From 66-474 sp051961995 (GTDB lineage: Bacteria; Pseudomonadota; Gammaproteobacteria; Xanthomonadales; Rhodanobacteraceae), in contig JBQCCR010000059.1 of NCBI GenBank assembly GCA_051961995.1, forward strand, positions 1-47,882: DNA of 47,882 nt. The letters are read 5' to 3'. Shown here in pieces: positions 17,236-26,086 of this stretch. Position numbers and translations under genes: made by a program. Below the pieces are notes generated by a model. The model did no database searches and was not told the DNA's origin. It saw nothing but the letters and a program-made list of their open reading frames with translations. Within the stretch, counting starts at the first letter, position 1. Every line of letters begins with the position of its first letter.

Positions 17236-17997
17236 ATGACCCGATCGAAATCGCAACACGAGTCTCTGTGCATGTCTTCCGCCGTTTCCCGACCGACCGC
17301 AGGCAGCCCGCAGTCCGCACGCTGGGTGCTGCCGTTGCTGATCGGCTACGCGGTACTGGCGCTGCTGGGCGGCGTGTTGCATCGCCCGGAGCTGGGTTTC
17401 GCCGCCATCGTGTTGCTGCTGATCGCGGTGGGATTGCCGCTGTTGCGCCGACGCAGCGTGCCCGGGATGGCGGCGTGGCTGGTGTTCGCGATCCTGATGA
17501 GCGCCGCCGCGCTGAGCGGACATCTGCAGCTGGCGTTTTCGGCGTTGCCGATCCTGATCCTGATCGCGGTGACGGCGCTGTTCGCGCGCACGCTGCGGAG
17601 CGGACGCGAACCGTTGATCGCGCGCTGCATCCGCGTGATCGAAAGCGAGCAGCGGCTGGCCCTGCCCGGGGTGGCCCGCTACGCACGCGGCGTGACGATC
17701 TACTGGGCCTGCGTGCTGGGGGCGCAGGCCGCGATCCTGATCGTGCTGCTGGTCTGCGCGGTGCCCGGCGGTTTGCTGGATGCGTTCGGGGTCAATGCTC
17801 CGGTCGCGATCCCGCGCTCGGCGCTGGCCTGGTATCCGGAGGCCGGCTGCTGGGTGGTGTTCGCAGTCGCCTTCGCGTTGGAGTACGGGTTCCGGCGCTG
17901 GCGTCTGCGCCATCTGCCGCATCCTTCCTTGCGCGGATTCCTGACGCGGCTGGTGCAGCGCTGGCCGCAGTTGGTGCGTGACGAGGTGGCGTCATGA
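17236..17997 (+). CDS. Integral membrane protein of the aryl-polyene cluster (COG4648-like)
   Basis: A 253-residue, strongly hydrophobic protein with about six membrane segments: two pairs between residues about 28 and 115, then about 152–176 and 199–215. The role is unknown, but proteins of this type recur in aryl-polyene loci next to the starter ligase and dehydratase. Here the ligase is missing, and the gene is fused by a stop–start overlap (ATGA at 17994) to the hotdog gene. The start is uncertain: ATG 17236 is used, and ATG 17272 (MSSAVS) would be 12 residues shorter. Neither has a good ribosome site. Confidence 0.68.
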   Translation: MTRSKSQHESLCMSSAVSRPTAGSPQSARWVLPLLIGYAVLALLGGVLHRPELGFAAIVLLLIAVGLPLLRRRSVPGMAAWLVFAILMSAAALSGHLQLAFSALPILILIAVTALFARTLRSGREPLIARCIRVIESEQRLALPGVARYARGVTIYWACVLGAQAAILIVLLVCAVPGGLLDAFGVNAPVAIPRSALAWYPEAGCWVVFAVAFALEYGFRRWRLRHLPHPSLRGFLTRLVQRWPQLVRDEVAS

Positions 17998-18293
17998 GTG
18001 AGGCGATGTTCACCGCGCCCTTGCGCATCGGCGCCGATCACCCCGCGCTGCCGGGACATTTCCCCGGAAACTCGATCGTGCCCGGCGTGGTGCTGTTGCG
18101 CTGTGTCGCCGGCGCGCTGAAACAATGGCGCGGCGAAACGATCTCGCGCTTCGACGTGAAATTCCTTGCACCGCTGTTGCCGGAGCAGGATGCGGAAATC
18201 CAATTGCACGCGGACGCCGCGCGTGTGCGCTTCGCGATCCGTCGCGATGAAACGGTGCTTGCGCGCGGAACGGTCGAGGCGACGCAACCGTGA
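17994..18293 (+). CDS. Small hotdog-fold (hydroxy)acyl-ACP dehydratase-like protein (ApeI-type)
   Basis: A 99-residue single hotdog domain with the FabA/FabZ-type loop HPALPGHFPGN followed by VPGVVLL. The histidine of GHFPG (H22) fits the dehydratase catalytic His. The partner Glu/Asp of FabZ is replaced by a non-acidic residue (LLRCVAG), as in other aryl-polyene small hotdogs, so its activity as a dehydratase is not assured. Its ATG overlaps the upstream stop and its stop overlaps the next start (GTGA at 18290), so it is tightly coupled on both sides. Confidence 0.8.
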   Translation: MSEAMFTAPLRIGADHPALPGHFPGNSIVPGVVLLRCVAGALKQWRGETISRFDVKFLAPLLPEQDAEIQLHADAARVRFAIRRDETVLARGTVEATQP

Positions 18294-19249
18294 CCGAACA
18301 CTGGCAATCGCGCCCCGAAGGCGGCGGTCACTTCGCGCTCTGGCTGATCCGCACCATCGGCCTGTATTGCGGCCGCCGTTTCGCGCGGCTGTTCCTGTAT
18401 CCGATCACGCTGTACTTCTATTTCCGGCGCGGTCCGGAACGGCGCTCGTCCTACGATTACCTGCGCCGCGTGTTCGGCAGGCCGGCCAACGCATGGCAGG
18501 TGATGAAGCTGATCCATGCCTTCGCCAGCACGATCCTCGATCGCGTGTTCCTGCTGGCGCGCGGGATCAAGGGTTTCCGGATCACCACCCAGGGTCTGGA
18601 ACACCTGCACGCGCAACTCGATGCCGGCCGGAGCGTGTTGCTGCTGGGCGCGCATTACGGCAGTTTCGAGGCGGCACGCGTGCTGGCCACGCACCGGCCG
18701 CAATACAAGCTGCGGCTGGTGATGGACAAGTCGAAAATGCCGGCGCTGACCGAACTGCTCGGTGCACTGGCGCCGGATCTCGCCGCCGACATCATTGACG
18801 CGGCGCGCGGCGGCACGGATGTGGTTCTGGCGATGTCCGAAGCAGTGCGCGAAGGGTCTGCGATGGTCGCGATGCTCGGCGATCGCGGTCGCGCACACGA
18901 GGTGCTGCGCAGCGCGATGTTCCTCGGCGATCCGGCGCCGTTCCCGGTGGCGCCCTGGCTGATCGCTTCCGCGCTCGAGTTGCCGGTGCTGCTGTGCATC
19001 GGCATCTACCGCGGCGGCAACCGCTACGACCTGGTTTTCGAGCCGCTGACCGAGCGCGTGACGCTGCCGCGCGAGAATCGCCAGGCCGCGCTGGATGCGT
19101 ACATTGGCGCGTATGCCGCGCGGCTGGAACACTACGTGCGCGAGGCGCCCTACAACTGGTTCAACTTCTATGATTTCTGGCATGCGCAACCCAATGACGA
19201 TTTCGCCGCACCGCCGACGTCCGCGGTTCCTGCCGGTGCGGCGGAGTAG
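18290..19249 (+). CDS. Lysophospholipid-acyltransferase-family protein (LpxL/HtrB-like), pigment cluster
   Basis: A 319-residue acyltransferase with a hydrophobic N-terminal region and the H-x4-E catalytic motif in AHYGSFE (H122, E127). It has the LpxL-like fold and is probably at the inner face of the inner membrane. In aryl-polyene and xanthomonadin loci such enzymes are thought to join the polyene acyl chain to a glycerol- or sugar-linked lipid. That target is inferred here. The GTG start at 18290 overlaps the upstream TGA. Confidence 0.83.
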   Translation: MTEHWQSRPEGGGHFALWLIRTIGLYCGRRFARLFLYPITLYFYFRRGPERRSSYDYLRRVFGRPANAWQVMKLIHAFASTILDRVFLLARGIKGFRITTQGLEHLHAQLDAGRSVLLLGAHYGSFEAARVLATHRPQYKLRLVMDKSKMPALTELLGALAPDLAADIIDAARGGTDVVLAMSEAVREGSAMVAMLGDRGRAHEVLRSAMFLGDPAPFPVAPWLIASALELPVLLCIGIYRGGNRYDLVFEPLTERVTLPRENRQAALDAYIGAYAARLEHYVREAPYNWFNFYDFWHAQPNDDFAAPPTSAVPAGAAE

Positions 19250-19283
19250 GCGTGCATCCACGGTCGCCGGCACGCAGGCTGCC

Positions 19284-19922
19284 GTGAGGATGGCTTGCGC
19301 AGGAGCGGGCGTGCTCGCGGCGCTTTTCTCCGCAATGGCATTCGCCGCAGCGCCCGATCTCGCCGACACCATCCTGGCCGGCATGGCGAAACAAGGCTCG
19401 GCGCAGACCGCATTCATCGAGGTGAGCTACCGCGGCATGCTGGATCGCCCGCTGATCACTTCCGGCGAAATGAAGTGGCTGGGCGGCGACAAGCTCGAGC
19501 GCGACGTCGAGAAACCCTACAAGGCCATCGCAAGGATCGGCGACGGCCAGATGAGCATCCAGCGCGGCAATCACCCGGTGCAGACCGTGCCGATCGCGCG
19601 CGCGCCGCAGATGGGCGCGATCCTGGCCGGCTTCCGCGCATTGCTGGGCGGCGACACCGCCACGCTTTCGCGCGATTTCGATGTGCAGGCGGTCGGCAAT
19701 CCGGCGCGTTGGGTGCTGACGCTGACGCCGCGCTCCGGCGAACTGAAGCATCGCGTGCAGTCCATCGTGATTGACGGTCGCAACGCCGCGCCGCGCTGCA
19801 TGGCGCTGAATGAAAGCGACGGCGACACCACCATTACCCTGCTCGGCGCGCTTGCCGAAAAGGGACTGCGCAGCACGGTGCCGCAGCAATCCGCGGTGGC
19901 CGCACTTTGCCGCAATGACTGA
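19284..19922 (+). CDS. LolA-like outer-membrane lipoprotein carrier protein, pigment cluster
   Basis: A secreted protein of about 212 residues with a short signal peptide (ACAGAGVLAALFSAMAFAAA) and a mature domain resembling LolA-related carriers in polyene clusters (SYRGMLDRPLITSGEMKWL). It is likely periplasmic, ferrying a lipid-like product between the membranes. The start is ambiguous: GTG 19284 is preferred because it supplies an arginine before the hydrophobic core and has CAGG upstream. ATG 19290 and GTG 19236 are alternatives. It lies immediately before the MMPL exporter, the usual arrangement. Confidence 0.78.
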   Translation: MRMACAGAGVLAALFSAMAFAAAPDLADTILAGMAKQGSAQTAFIEVSYRGMLDRPLITSGEMKWLGGDKLERDVEKPYKAIARIGDGQMSIQRGNHPVQTVPIARAPQMGAILAGFRALLGGDTATLSRDFDVQAVGNPARWVLTLTPRSGELKHRVQSIVIDGRNAAPRCMALNESDGDTTITLLGALAEKGLRSTVPQQSAVAALCRND

Positions 19923-19934
19923 TGCATCGCGCGC

Positions 19935-22310
19935 GTGAGCCGCGGCGCCAAAATCGGCCTGTTCGCGGTCTGGGTGATCGCAATCGCCGCGCTCGGCGTG
20001 GGCGTGGCGCGCACGCTCAGGATCAGTTCCGACCTGCGCAGCTTCATGCCGCCGCCGCAGACGGCGGATCAGAAATTGTTGCTGGACGAAATCGGCGAAG
20101 GCCCCGGTTCACGGCTGCTGCTGCTGGCGATTGCCGGCGAATCGCCGCAACAGCTCGCGCAGCTCTCGCAAGGCCTGAAAGCTGCGCTGCAAAAGGATCC
20201 TCGCTTTCTGCGGGTGGCCAACGGCAATGCGGACATCAGCGCGCTCGCTTCCGATCTGCTGCCGTATCGCTACCTGTTGTCGCCGACGCTGGATACGCAG
20301 CGCCTCGACGCGGAGACCCTGCGCGATCAACTGACGCAACGTCTGGATGATCTGTCCTCGCCCGCGGCCACATTGCTGAAGCCGCTGCTCCCGCGTGACC
20401 CGACCCTGGAAATCCTGAAACTGGCGCAGCGCTGGGCGCCTCCGAAGCAGCCGCAACTTCGGGATGGGGTGTGGTTCTCCTCGCAAGGCGAAGCATTGTT
20501 GGTGACCGAAACGCGCGCACCCGGTTTCGATCCCGGTGCGCAGCGCGATGCGATCGGCGCGCTGCAGCAGGATTTCGCAGCGTTGCCCGGCGCACAAAAG
20601 GCGAAGCTGCTGATCAGCGGGCCGGGTTATTTTTCGGTCGAAGTCAGCGCGCGCACCAGGGCCGAGGCCGATCGTTTCGGGCTCATCACCACGGCGGGCT
20701 TCGTGATCCTGCTGCTGCTCGCCTACCGCAGCGCGGTGCCGCTGATCGTGACCGCGTTGCCGCTGCTGTCCGGCGCGGCGTGCGGCTTCGCCGCGCTGGC
20801 GCTGGTGTTCGGGCAGGCGCACGGCATCACCATCGCGTTCGGCTTCACCCTGCTGGGCGTGGCCCAGGAATATCCGATCCGGGTGTTCAGCCATCGCCGC
20901 GCCGGCTTGACCGCGTTGCAGAGTGTGCGCGGTCTGTGGCCGCTGCTCGCCACCGCGATCGTCTCGACCTGCATCGCCTATCTCGCCTTCTTCGCCTCCG
21001 GCGTGACGGGCTTGCAGCAGCTCGCGGTATTCACCATCACCGGCCTGATCGTCGCCGGCGCGTGCACGCGCTATCTATTGCCGCGCGTGTTGCCGGAACG
21101 CTTCCGCGACGCGGCGAACACGCCGGGGCTGGCGCGGGCGTGGCACTTCCTCAGCGCATTGCCGCGGCCGCGCTGGTTGCCGTGGCTGGTGTTGGTCGCG
21201 GGTGTGTCGGCCGTCGCGTTCGCGCCGGGCGCGTTCTGGGAGAACGATCTGTCCGCGCTGGCCCCGGTGCCGCGCAACATGCTGATGACGCAGGCCCGGC
21301 TGGGTGCGGAACTGGGCGCGCCGGACGTGCGCTACCTGCTGGTGCTGCGCGCGCCCAGTGCCGATGGTGTCTTGAAGCTGTCGGAGCGGATCACGCCGCG
21401 GGTGGACGCGTTGATCGCGCATCACGCGGTGGATGCGGTGGAGCTGCCGTCGCGCTATCTGCCGAGCGTGGAAACCCAGCGTGCGCGACAGGCGAATTTG
21501 CCGGATGAAGCGACCTTGCGTGCATCGCTCGCGCAAGCCGAACACGACCTGCCGTTCCGACCCGGTTTGTTTGCACCGTTCGTGGCCGACGTGGAGCGCG
21601 CGCGCGCATTGCCGCCGCTGACTCCCGAACAGTTCGAAAAATCGCCGCTGGGCGCGCGTCTGCAGGCGATGCTGGTGAAGCATGACGACAAGAGCGCCGA
21701 CCATGGCGGAAGAGCTCCGTGGATCGGCCTCGGCACCCTCATCGGCGTGCGGGACCCGGCTGCGATCGCTGCGCTGTCGCAATCCACGCACGGGGCGGTG
21801 CATTTGCTCGACCTGAAAGCTTCTTCCGAATCACTGCTGATCGCCTACCGCCAGCGCGTCCTGATCGCGCTGGGGATCGCCGCGCTGCTGTTGTGCGCAA
21901 CGGTCACGATCGCGTTGCGCGGTCCACGCCGTGCACTGCACGTGCTGGCGCCGATGACGCTGGCGACACTGATGGTGCTGGTGGTGCTGCGCGCGGCCGG
22001 CATTCCGTTGTCGCTGTTCCATCTGGTGTCGCTGACGCTGGCCGCAGGCCTGGGCCTGCACTACGCGCTGTTCTTCGAACGCCGCACCGACGATCCGGAG
22101 GAAGAGCGCCGCACCCTGCACGCCACCCTGGTGTGCGTGATCTCCGCACTGCTGGTGTTCGGCGTGCTGGCGCTGTCCAGCGTGCCGGTGTTGCGCGCGA
22201 TCGGGCTGACCGTGGCGCTGGGCGTGGCCTTCCATTTCACGCTGTCGGTGCTGATGGCGCCGGCCGCGCATTTGCACCATGGGGAGCCGATGCGTGTTGC
22301 CGAAGACTGA
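19935..22310 (+). CDS. MMPL/RND-family exporter, pigment cluster
   Basis: A 791-residue membrane transporter with the two-fold RND/MMPL plan. An N-terminal helix (about 5–25) and a large extracytoplasmic loop (to ~240) precede a five-to-six helix bundle (about 245–400). Helix ~425–445 and a second loop precede a final bundle (about 640–780). It is expected to use the proton gradient to lift the polyene lipid out of the inner membrane and hand it to the LolA-like carrier encoded upstream. GTG 19935 begins 12 bp after the LolA stop. Its 3' end overlaps the next gene by 17 bp. Confidence 0.87.
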   Translation: MSRGAKIGLFAVWVIAIAALGVGVARTLRISSDLRSFMPPPQTADQKLLLDEIGEGPGSRLLLLAIAGESPQQLAQLSQGLKAALQKDPRFLRVANGNADISALASDLLPYRYLLSPTLDTQRLDAETLRDQLTQRLDDLSSPAATLLKPLLPRDPTLEILKLAQRWAPPKQPQLRDGVWFSSQGEALLVTETRAPGFDPGAQRDAIGALQQDFAALPGAQKAKLLISGPGYFSVEVSARTRAEADRFGLITTAGFVILLLLAYRSAVPLIVTALPLLSGAACGFAALALVFGQAHGITIAFGFTLLGVAQEYPIRVFSHRRAGLTALQSVRGLWPLLATAIVSTCIAYLAFFASGVTGLQQLAVFTITGLIVAGACTRYLLPRVLPERFRDAANTPGLARAWHFLSALPRPRWLPWLVLVAGVSAVAFAPGAFWENDLSALAPVPRNMLMTQARLGAELGAPDVRYLLVLRAPSADGVLKLSERITPRVDALIAHHAVDAVELPSRYLPSVETQRARQANLPDEATLRASLAQAEHDLPFRPGLFAPFVADVERARALPPLTPEQFEKSPLGARLQAMLVKHDDKSADHGGRAPWIGLGTLIGVRDPAAIAALSQSTHGAVHLLDLKASSESLLIAYRQRVLIALGIAALLLCATVTIALRGPRRALHVLAPMTLATLMVLVVLRAAGIPLSLFHLVSLTLAAGLGLHYALFFERRTDDPEEERRTLHATLVCVISALLVFGVLALSSVPVLRAIGLTVALGVAFHFTLSVLMAPAAHLHHGEPMRVAED

Positions 22311-22725
22311 CTGGCAGGATTTGATTCCGCACGCTGGCACGATGTGCCTGCTGGACGCGGTGGTCGAGCACGATGCCACGCGCATCCATGCGATCAGCGC
22401 CACCCACGCGCGCGCGGACAACCCGCTGCGCGCGGAGGGCCGCCTGCATGCCGTTGCACTGTGCGAATACGGCGCGCAGGCCATGGCGGTGCATGGTGCG
22501 CTGTTGGCACGCGAAAGCGGTAGCCGCGTGCGGCCGGGCTATCTGGTTTCGTTGCGCGAGGTCGAGTTGCACGTCGAGCATGTGGATGACTTGTCCGGCG
22601 CGCTGGATGTGTTCGCCGAGCAGTTGCTGGATGCGGGCGGGAGCCTGCAGTATGCGTTTCGCGTGGAGCATCGCGGGAATGTCCTGGCGACCGGGCGCGC
22701 GGCGGTGCTGTGCCGGGACAAGTAG
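22294..22725 (+). CDS. Hotdog-fold 3-hydroxyacyl-ACP dehydratase (ApeP-like)
   Basis: A 143-residue hotdog protein with the IPHAGTMCLLDAV entry typical of polyene-cluster dehydratases. It likely removes water from the 3-hydroxyacyl intermediate in each polyene cycle. The GTG at 22294 was chosen because GGGGAG lies 7 bases before it. An ATG at 22279 would add five residues and lacks such a site. It overlaps the exporter gene by 17 bp. Its stop codon is the TAG of a GTAG palindromic element (22722–22739). Confidence 0.82.
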   Translation: MLPKTDWQDLIPHAGTMCLLDAVVEHDATRIHAISATHARADNPLRAEGRLHAVALCEYGAQAMAVHGALLARESGSRVRPGYLVSLREVELHVEHVDDLSGALDVFAEQLLDAGGSLQYAFRVEHRGNVLATGRAAVLCRDK

Positions 22726-22774
22726 GACCTGCTCGCAGGCGACAAGACGCTGGGTCCCGCTCGCGCGGGATGAC
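22722..22774. repeat. GTAG palindromic element plus a CCGGGATGACG-type remnant
   Basis: GTAGGACCTGC-TC-GCAGG begins on the stop codon of the upstream gene (arms CCTGC and GCAGG). A second perfect hairpin follows (TCCCGC, TCGC loop, GCGGGA at 22755–22770), then TGACG, resembling the right end of the 37152–37267 repeat. It fills the gap between the dehydratase and reductase genes, so it would lie in the operon mRNA. Confidence 0.55.
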
Positions 22775-22786
22775 GAAGGAATTTCG

Positions 22787-23518
22787 ATGGACGCAAACAT
22801 CCGACGCGCACTGGTCACGGGCGGCAGCGGCGACATCGGCGGCGCGATCTGCCGCGCGCTGGCGCGCGACGGCTTTCATGTGCTCGTGCATGCCAACACC
22901 CATCGCGCACGCGCGCAGGGTGTGGTGGATGCGATCACGGAGGCGGGCGGCAGCGCCGAAGCCGTCGCCTTCGATCTCACCGACGGTGTCGCCACGCGCG
23001 CGGCGCTCGAGCCATTGCTCGAGGCCGGCCCGGTCTCCGCGCTGGTGCACAACGCCGGCATCCATGACGACGCACCGCTGGCCGGCATGCGCGAGGAGCA
23101 ATGGACGCGCGTCATTGATGTGTCGCTCAACGGCTTTTTCCATGTCGCGCAACCGCTGCTGCTGCCGATGTCGCGTGCGCGCCACGGCCGCATCGTGTGC
23201 GTGTCTTCGGTCGCTGCGGTGCTCGGCAATCGCGGGCAGGTCAATTACGCCGCCGCCAAATCCGCACTGCACGGCGCGGCCAAATCGCTGGCGCGCGAAA
23301 TGGCCTCGCGCGGCGTGACCGTCAACGTGGTTGCGCCCGGCATCATCGAAGGCGGCATGACCCACGAGCTGTTCGCGCCGGATCAGATCCGGCAGATGAT
23401 TCCCGCCGCGCGCATGGGCACGCCGCAGGAAGTCGCGCACGTGGTGGCGTTCCTGTGTTCGGACGGCGCGGCATACGTCAACGGACAGGTGATCGGCGTC
23501 AACGGCGGGATGGGCTAG
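22787..23518 (+). CDS. FabG-like 3-oxoacyl-ACP reductase, pigment cluster
   Basis: A 243-residue short-chain reductase. It has the cofactor loop TGGSGDIG (11–18), HNAG near residue 90, and the catalytic tetrad N115, S141, Y154, K158. The NGGMG C-terminus is typical of FabG. It would reduce the 3-oxoacyl intermediate made by the ketosynthase. GAAGGA sits 6 bases before ATG 22787, so the long frame to the left is not used. It is the last gene of the plus-strand operon and is followed by a terminator-like hairpin. Confidence 0.87.
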   Translation: MDANIRRALVTGGSGDIGGAICRALARDGFHVLVHANTHRARAQGVVDAITEAGGSAEAVAFDLTDGVATRAALEPLLEAGPVSALVHNAGIHDDAPLAGMREEQWTRVIDVSLNGFFHVAQPLLLPMSRARHGRIVCVSSVAAVLGNRGQVNYAAAKSALHGAAKSLAREMASRGVTVNVVAPGIIEGGMTHELFAPDQIRQMIPAARMGTPQEVAHVVAFLCSDGAAYVNGQVIGVNGGMG

Positions 23519-23559
23519 CGCAGATGGAAAGCTGCTGCGCCCGGGCCTGATTCAATCCG

Positions 23560-23588
23560 GGATGCCGTGCCGGCGGCGCGCGGCATCC
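23560..23588 (+). terminator. Terminator-like hairpin after the FabG-like gene
   Basis: GGATGCCG and CGGCATCC pair around a G+C-rich 13-base loop and are followed by TCTTTG. It lies 41 bp after the plus-strand stop and before the 3' end of the minus-strand flavoprotein gene. The T-run is short, so this is a fair rather than strong call. Confidence 0.5.
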
Positions 23589-23634
23589 TCTTTGCCATGG
23601 ATGGCAGCCTCGCTCGCGACGCTGTCCAATCGGC

Positions 23635-25278
23635 TCACGGGAGGTCAGCCGTGGCGCGGACCGGTTGAGCCGTTGCAAACCTGCGTGCCGGCTTGAACAG
23701 CGCCGGCTTCTCGCGCGTCCCCGCCGCCGCACGCAACGCGGAAACGTCCAGTTCCGGACATTGCGCCGAAGCGACATCGGCGATCGAGCCGGCCAGCGCG
23801 TGCAGCAGCTCGATGTTCTCGCGCAGCCGCGCGCGTGCCTGCTGCGCATCGAGCCGTTCGTGCAGATTGGCATTCAGGCGGGCGAACCAGTCCAACTCCT
23901 GCTGATCCAGGAACACCGGCGGATTGGCGCCATCGCTGCGCGCGTGCCAGTCGCGGAAGAACCGCTGCATCGCCAGGTTCAATGCCTGCGCGGCTTCCAG
24001 GCGCGGGCGCAGTTCCGACAGCAGCGACAGATCTGTCATCCATCCGCCGATGCCGAGCGGACCCAGCACGCCCCAGTAATAGGTGTAGTCCCAGGTCACC
24101 TTGATCGGCATCACCCGCGCGTTGCCGAACAGCGCGTACTGGCTGCGGTAAAGGCTCAGCATGTTGCGGTAGAAGGAAAAGAACAGGCCGTTGAAGATGT
24201 CCGCATGCGCGGCGAGCGGTTGATGATCCAGCTCGCGCGCGATCAGCTCGACGATGTAGCGGTTGCCGATCGCGATGAAGTCCGAGCCGGGCGAATAGAA
24301 CGGATCGAGAAACACGCCGGCCTCGCCGGTCAGTGCCCAGCGGTCGGCACTGAACACCTGTTTGCATCCATACGAAATGCGACGCATGAAGGCAAAATCC
24401 AGCAGCTTGTCGCGCTCGCGATCCACCGCGCGCGCCAGCGCGGGCTGGTGCACGTGCAGCCACGCCAGCGCACGCTCGAAGGTATTCATCGTCTCGACCG
24501 GGTGTGCGTCGGGATCGGCCACGATGCCGACCGAATGCGCCCCGTCTGCCAGCGGGATCATCCACACCCAGTAACCCGATCCGCACAGGTGATTGGTCGA
24601 ACGCCAGCGCTCGGGCGGCTCGCAGCGCGCGCGCCAAGCCGCGTCGCCCCAGCCATCCAGTTCCAGTCTGGAGTCCAGCCGGAACCACGCCGCGCAGATC
24701 GCATGGTCGTTGTCTTCGGCCAGACCGAGTTGACGCTTCAGCAAACCGGCCCGACCCGAGGCATCAATCAGCCAGCGCGCGCGCAGGGTACGCGTTTCAC
24801 CGCCGCGTTCGCAGCGCACTTCGTGCGAAGTGTCGCCATTGCCCAAGGCGATCGCGCGCACCGTGCAGCCGTCCTCGAACGTGATGCCGCGTTCCCGCGC
24901 ACGTCCGCCAAGGAAGTTCTCGAACACGCCGCGGTCGAGTTGCCAGCTCGGCGTCGGCAAGACGCGGCTGACCCCGAGCTCGGTCACCCCATCCAGCCCG
25001 GCGCACCCTTCCGAAAAGAAAAACCGGAAGCCGAACTTGCGTACCTGTGCCGCCTCGAGGTGCGCACGCAAACCGAGCACGTTGGAAAAATAATGCGCGC
25101 CGATCTCGACGGTGGATTCGCCGACCTTGTGCGCGGCCCGCGGCGCCGGATGCGTGCGGCGCTCCAGTACGCGAATGGAAAGTCCGGGAAAGCGCTGTCG
25201 CAGTTCCAGCGCCAGCGTCAAGCCGGCCAGGCCACCGCCGATGATCAATACGTCGCTGGACTGCGCATCCTGCACCAT
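23635..25278 (-). CDS. Second FAD-dependent halogenase-like oxidoreductase, pigment cluster
   Basis: A 547-residue flavoprotein with the FAD loop GGGLAG (14–19), the late RWLIDASGRAG strand, and halogenase hallmarks: W-x-W-x-I-P at W237–P242 (YWVWMIP) and K81 in VRKFGFRF at the catalytic-lysine position. It is about 100 residues longer than the first one, with an extra C-terminal helical part. It resembles the NAD(P)/FAD-dependent enzymes common to aryl-polyene loci. Whether it halogenates, hydroxylates or oxidises is not decided by sequence. Start 25278 has GGAGAG just upstream; the longer frame from 25338 does not. It begins 14 bp after the glycosyltransferase stop. Confidence 0.8.
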   Translation of the reverse strand: MVQDAQSSDVLIIGGGLAGLTLALELRQRFPGLSIRVLERRTHPAPRAAHKVGESTVEIGAHYFSNVLGLRAHLEAAQVRKFGFRFFFSEGCAGLDGVTELGVSRVLPTPSWQLDRGVFENFLGGRARERGITFEDGCTVRAIALGNGDTSHEVRCERGGETRTLRARWLIDASGRAGLLKRQLGLAEDNDHAICAAWFRLDSRLELDGWGDAAWRARCEPPERWRSTNHLCGSGYWVWMIPLADGAHSVGIVADPDAHPVETMNTFERALAWLHVHQPALARAVDRERDKLLDFAFMRRISYGCKQVFSADRWALTGEAGVFLDPFYSPGSDFIAIGNRYIVELIARELDHQPLAAHADIFNGLFFSFYRNMLSLYRSQYALFGNARVMPIKVTWDYTYYWGVLGPLGIGGWMTDLSLLSELRPRLEAAQALNLAMQRFFRDWHARSDGANPPVFLDQQELDWFARLNANLHERLDAQQARARLRENIELLHALAGSIADVASAQCPELDVSALRAAAGTREKPALFKPARRFATAQPVRATADLP

Positions 25279-25292
25279 CACTCTCCGGGATT

Positions 25293-26084
25293 TCAGGTAT
25301 GGCCCAATCGCGCCGGGTGGGCATCGGGGCCGCCGCACAGGCCCTCCGGATCGTGGATCAGCGGAGGGCTGCCGTGCGAGCGGCGATAACTGGCGACAAT
25401 GTCGCGATAGTGCGCAACCCGGCCGATGGTGTAGAGGGTGATGCGCGCGACGTCGCGTACCGGACGGAAATGCGACAGCCGGAATTCACCCTTGTAACGC
25501 GATTCGATCGGCACCGAGACGATGCCCATGTCCAGATCACGCGAAGCGGCGATCAGGATCGCCGCTTCGAATACGAAGTCCTGCGAGCGCAAACTCGCCA
25601 GCTCCACCGCCGCGCGGGGATACCAGCGCTGCCCGCTTTGCGTGTCCGCAACCGGCCTTCCGCAACCCCAGCTGATGCCCCAGTCGGCCAAGTTGTTGGC
25701 CGCGTGCCGGCCGGCCGGTTGCTGGCCGCGATTGAGCATGCGCGCGCCGATCACGATGTGGTGCGGATAGCGCAGCGCCGCGTCCACGATCCGCGGAATG
25801 TCCTCGGGCGCATGCTGGCCATCGCCGTCCATCGTCAGCACCGCGTCGTAACCGCGCGCCAGCGCTTCGCGGAAACCGGTGCGCAGCGCCTCGCCCTTGC
25901 CGCGCCGGACTTCGTGCCGCAGCAGCGTCACCGGCAGCGACGCAACGATTTCCGGCGTGCGATCGTCGGAGCCGTCGTCCACCACGATCACCTCGGCGCA
26001 GTGCGCGAGCACACTGCGCAGCAGGTCGCCGATCGCGAGTTCCTCGTTGAGGCACGGGATCAGCACGCAATAACGTGGTGTCAT
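25293..26084 (-). CDS. GT2 glycosyltransferase, DPM1-like, pigment cluster
   Basis: A 263-residue GT-A fold enzyme. It has the N-terminal VLIPCLNEE strand, the nucleotide-binding VVDDGSDD (D36/D37), and the metal motif D-G-D (D86–D88) in TMDGDGQHAPED. There are no clear C-terminal membrane helices, so it is likely a peripheral inner-membrane enzyme, similar to dolichyl-phosphate-mannose-synthase-type transferases. In polyene clusters it may add the sugar head. The ATG at 26084 follows the upstream stop by 2 bp. A longer open frame in the same phase runs back through the neighbouring gene but has no family likeness. Confidence 0.84.
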   Translation of the reverse strand: MTPRYCVLIPCLNEELAIGDLLRSVLAHCAEVIVVDDGSDDRTPEIVASLPVTLLRHEVRRGKGEALRTGFREALARGYDAVLTMDGDGQHAPEDIPRIVDAALRYPHHIVIGARMLNRGQQPAGRHAANNLADWGISWGCGRPVADTQSGQRWYPRAAVELASLRSQDFVFEAAILIAASRDLDMGIVSVPIESRYKGEFRLSHFRPVRDVARITLYTIGRVAHYRDIVASYRRSHGSPPLIHDPEGLCGGPDAHPARLGHT

Positions 26085-26086
26085 CG

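Noticed and set aside
23665..25389. 574-codon plus-strand frame opposite the second flavoprotein
   Set aside because: The minus strand has FAD and halogenase motifs in the right order; the plus-strand product has none.
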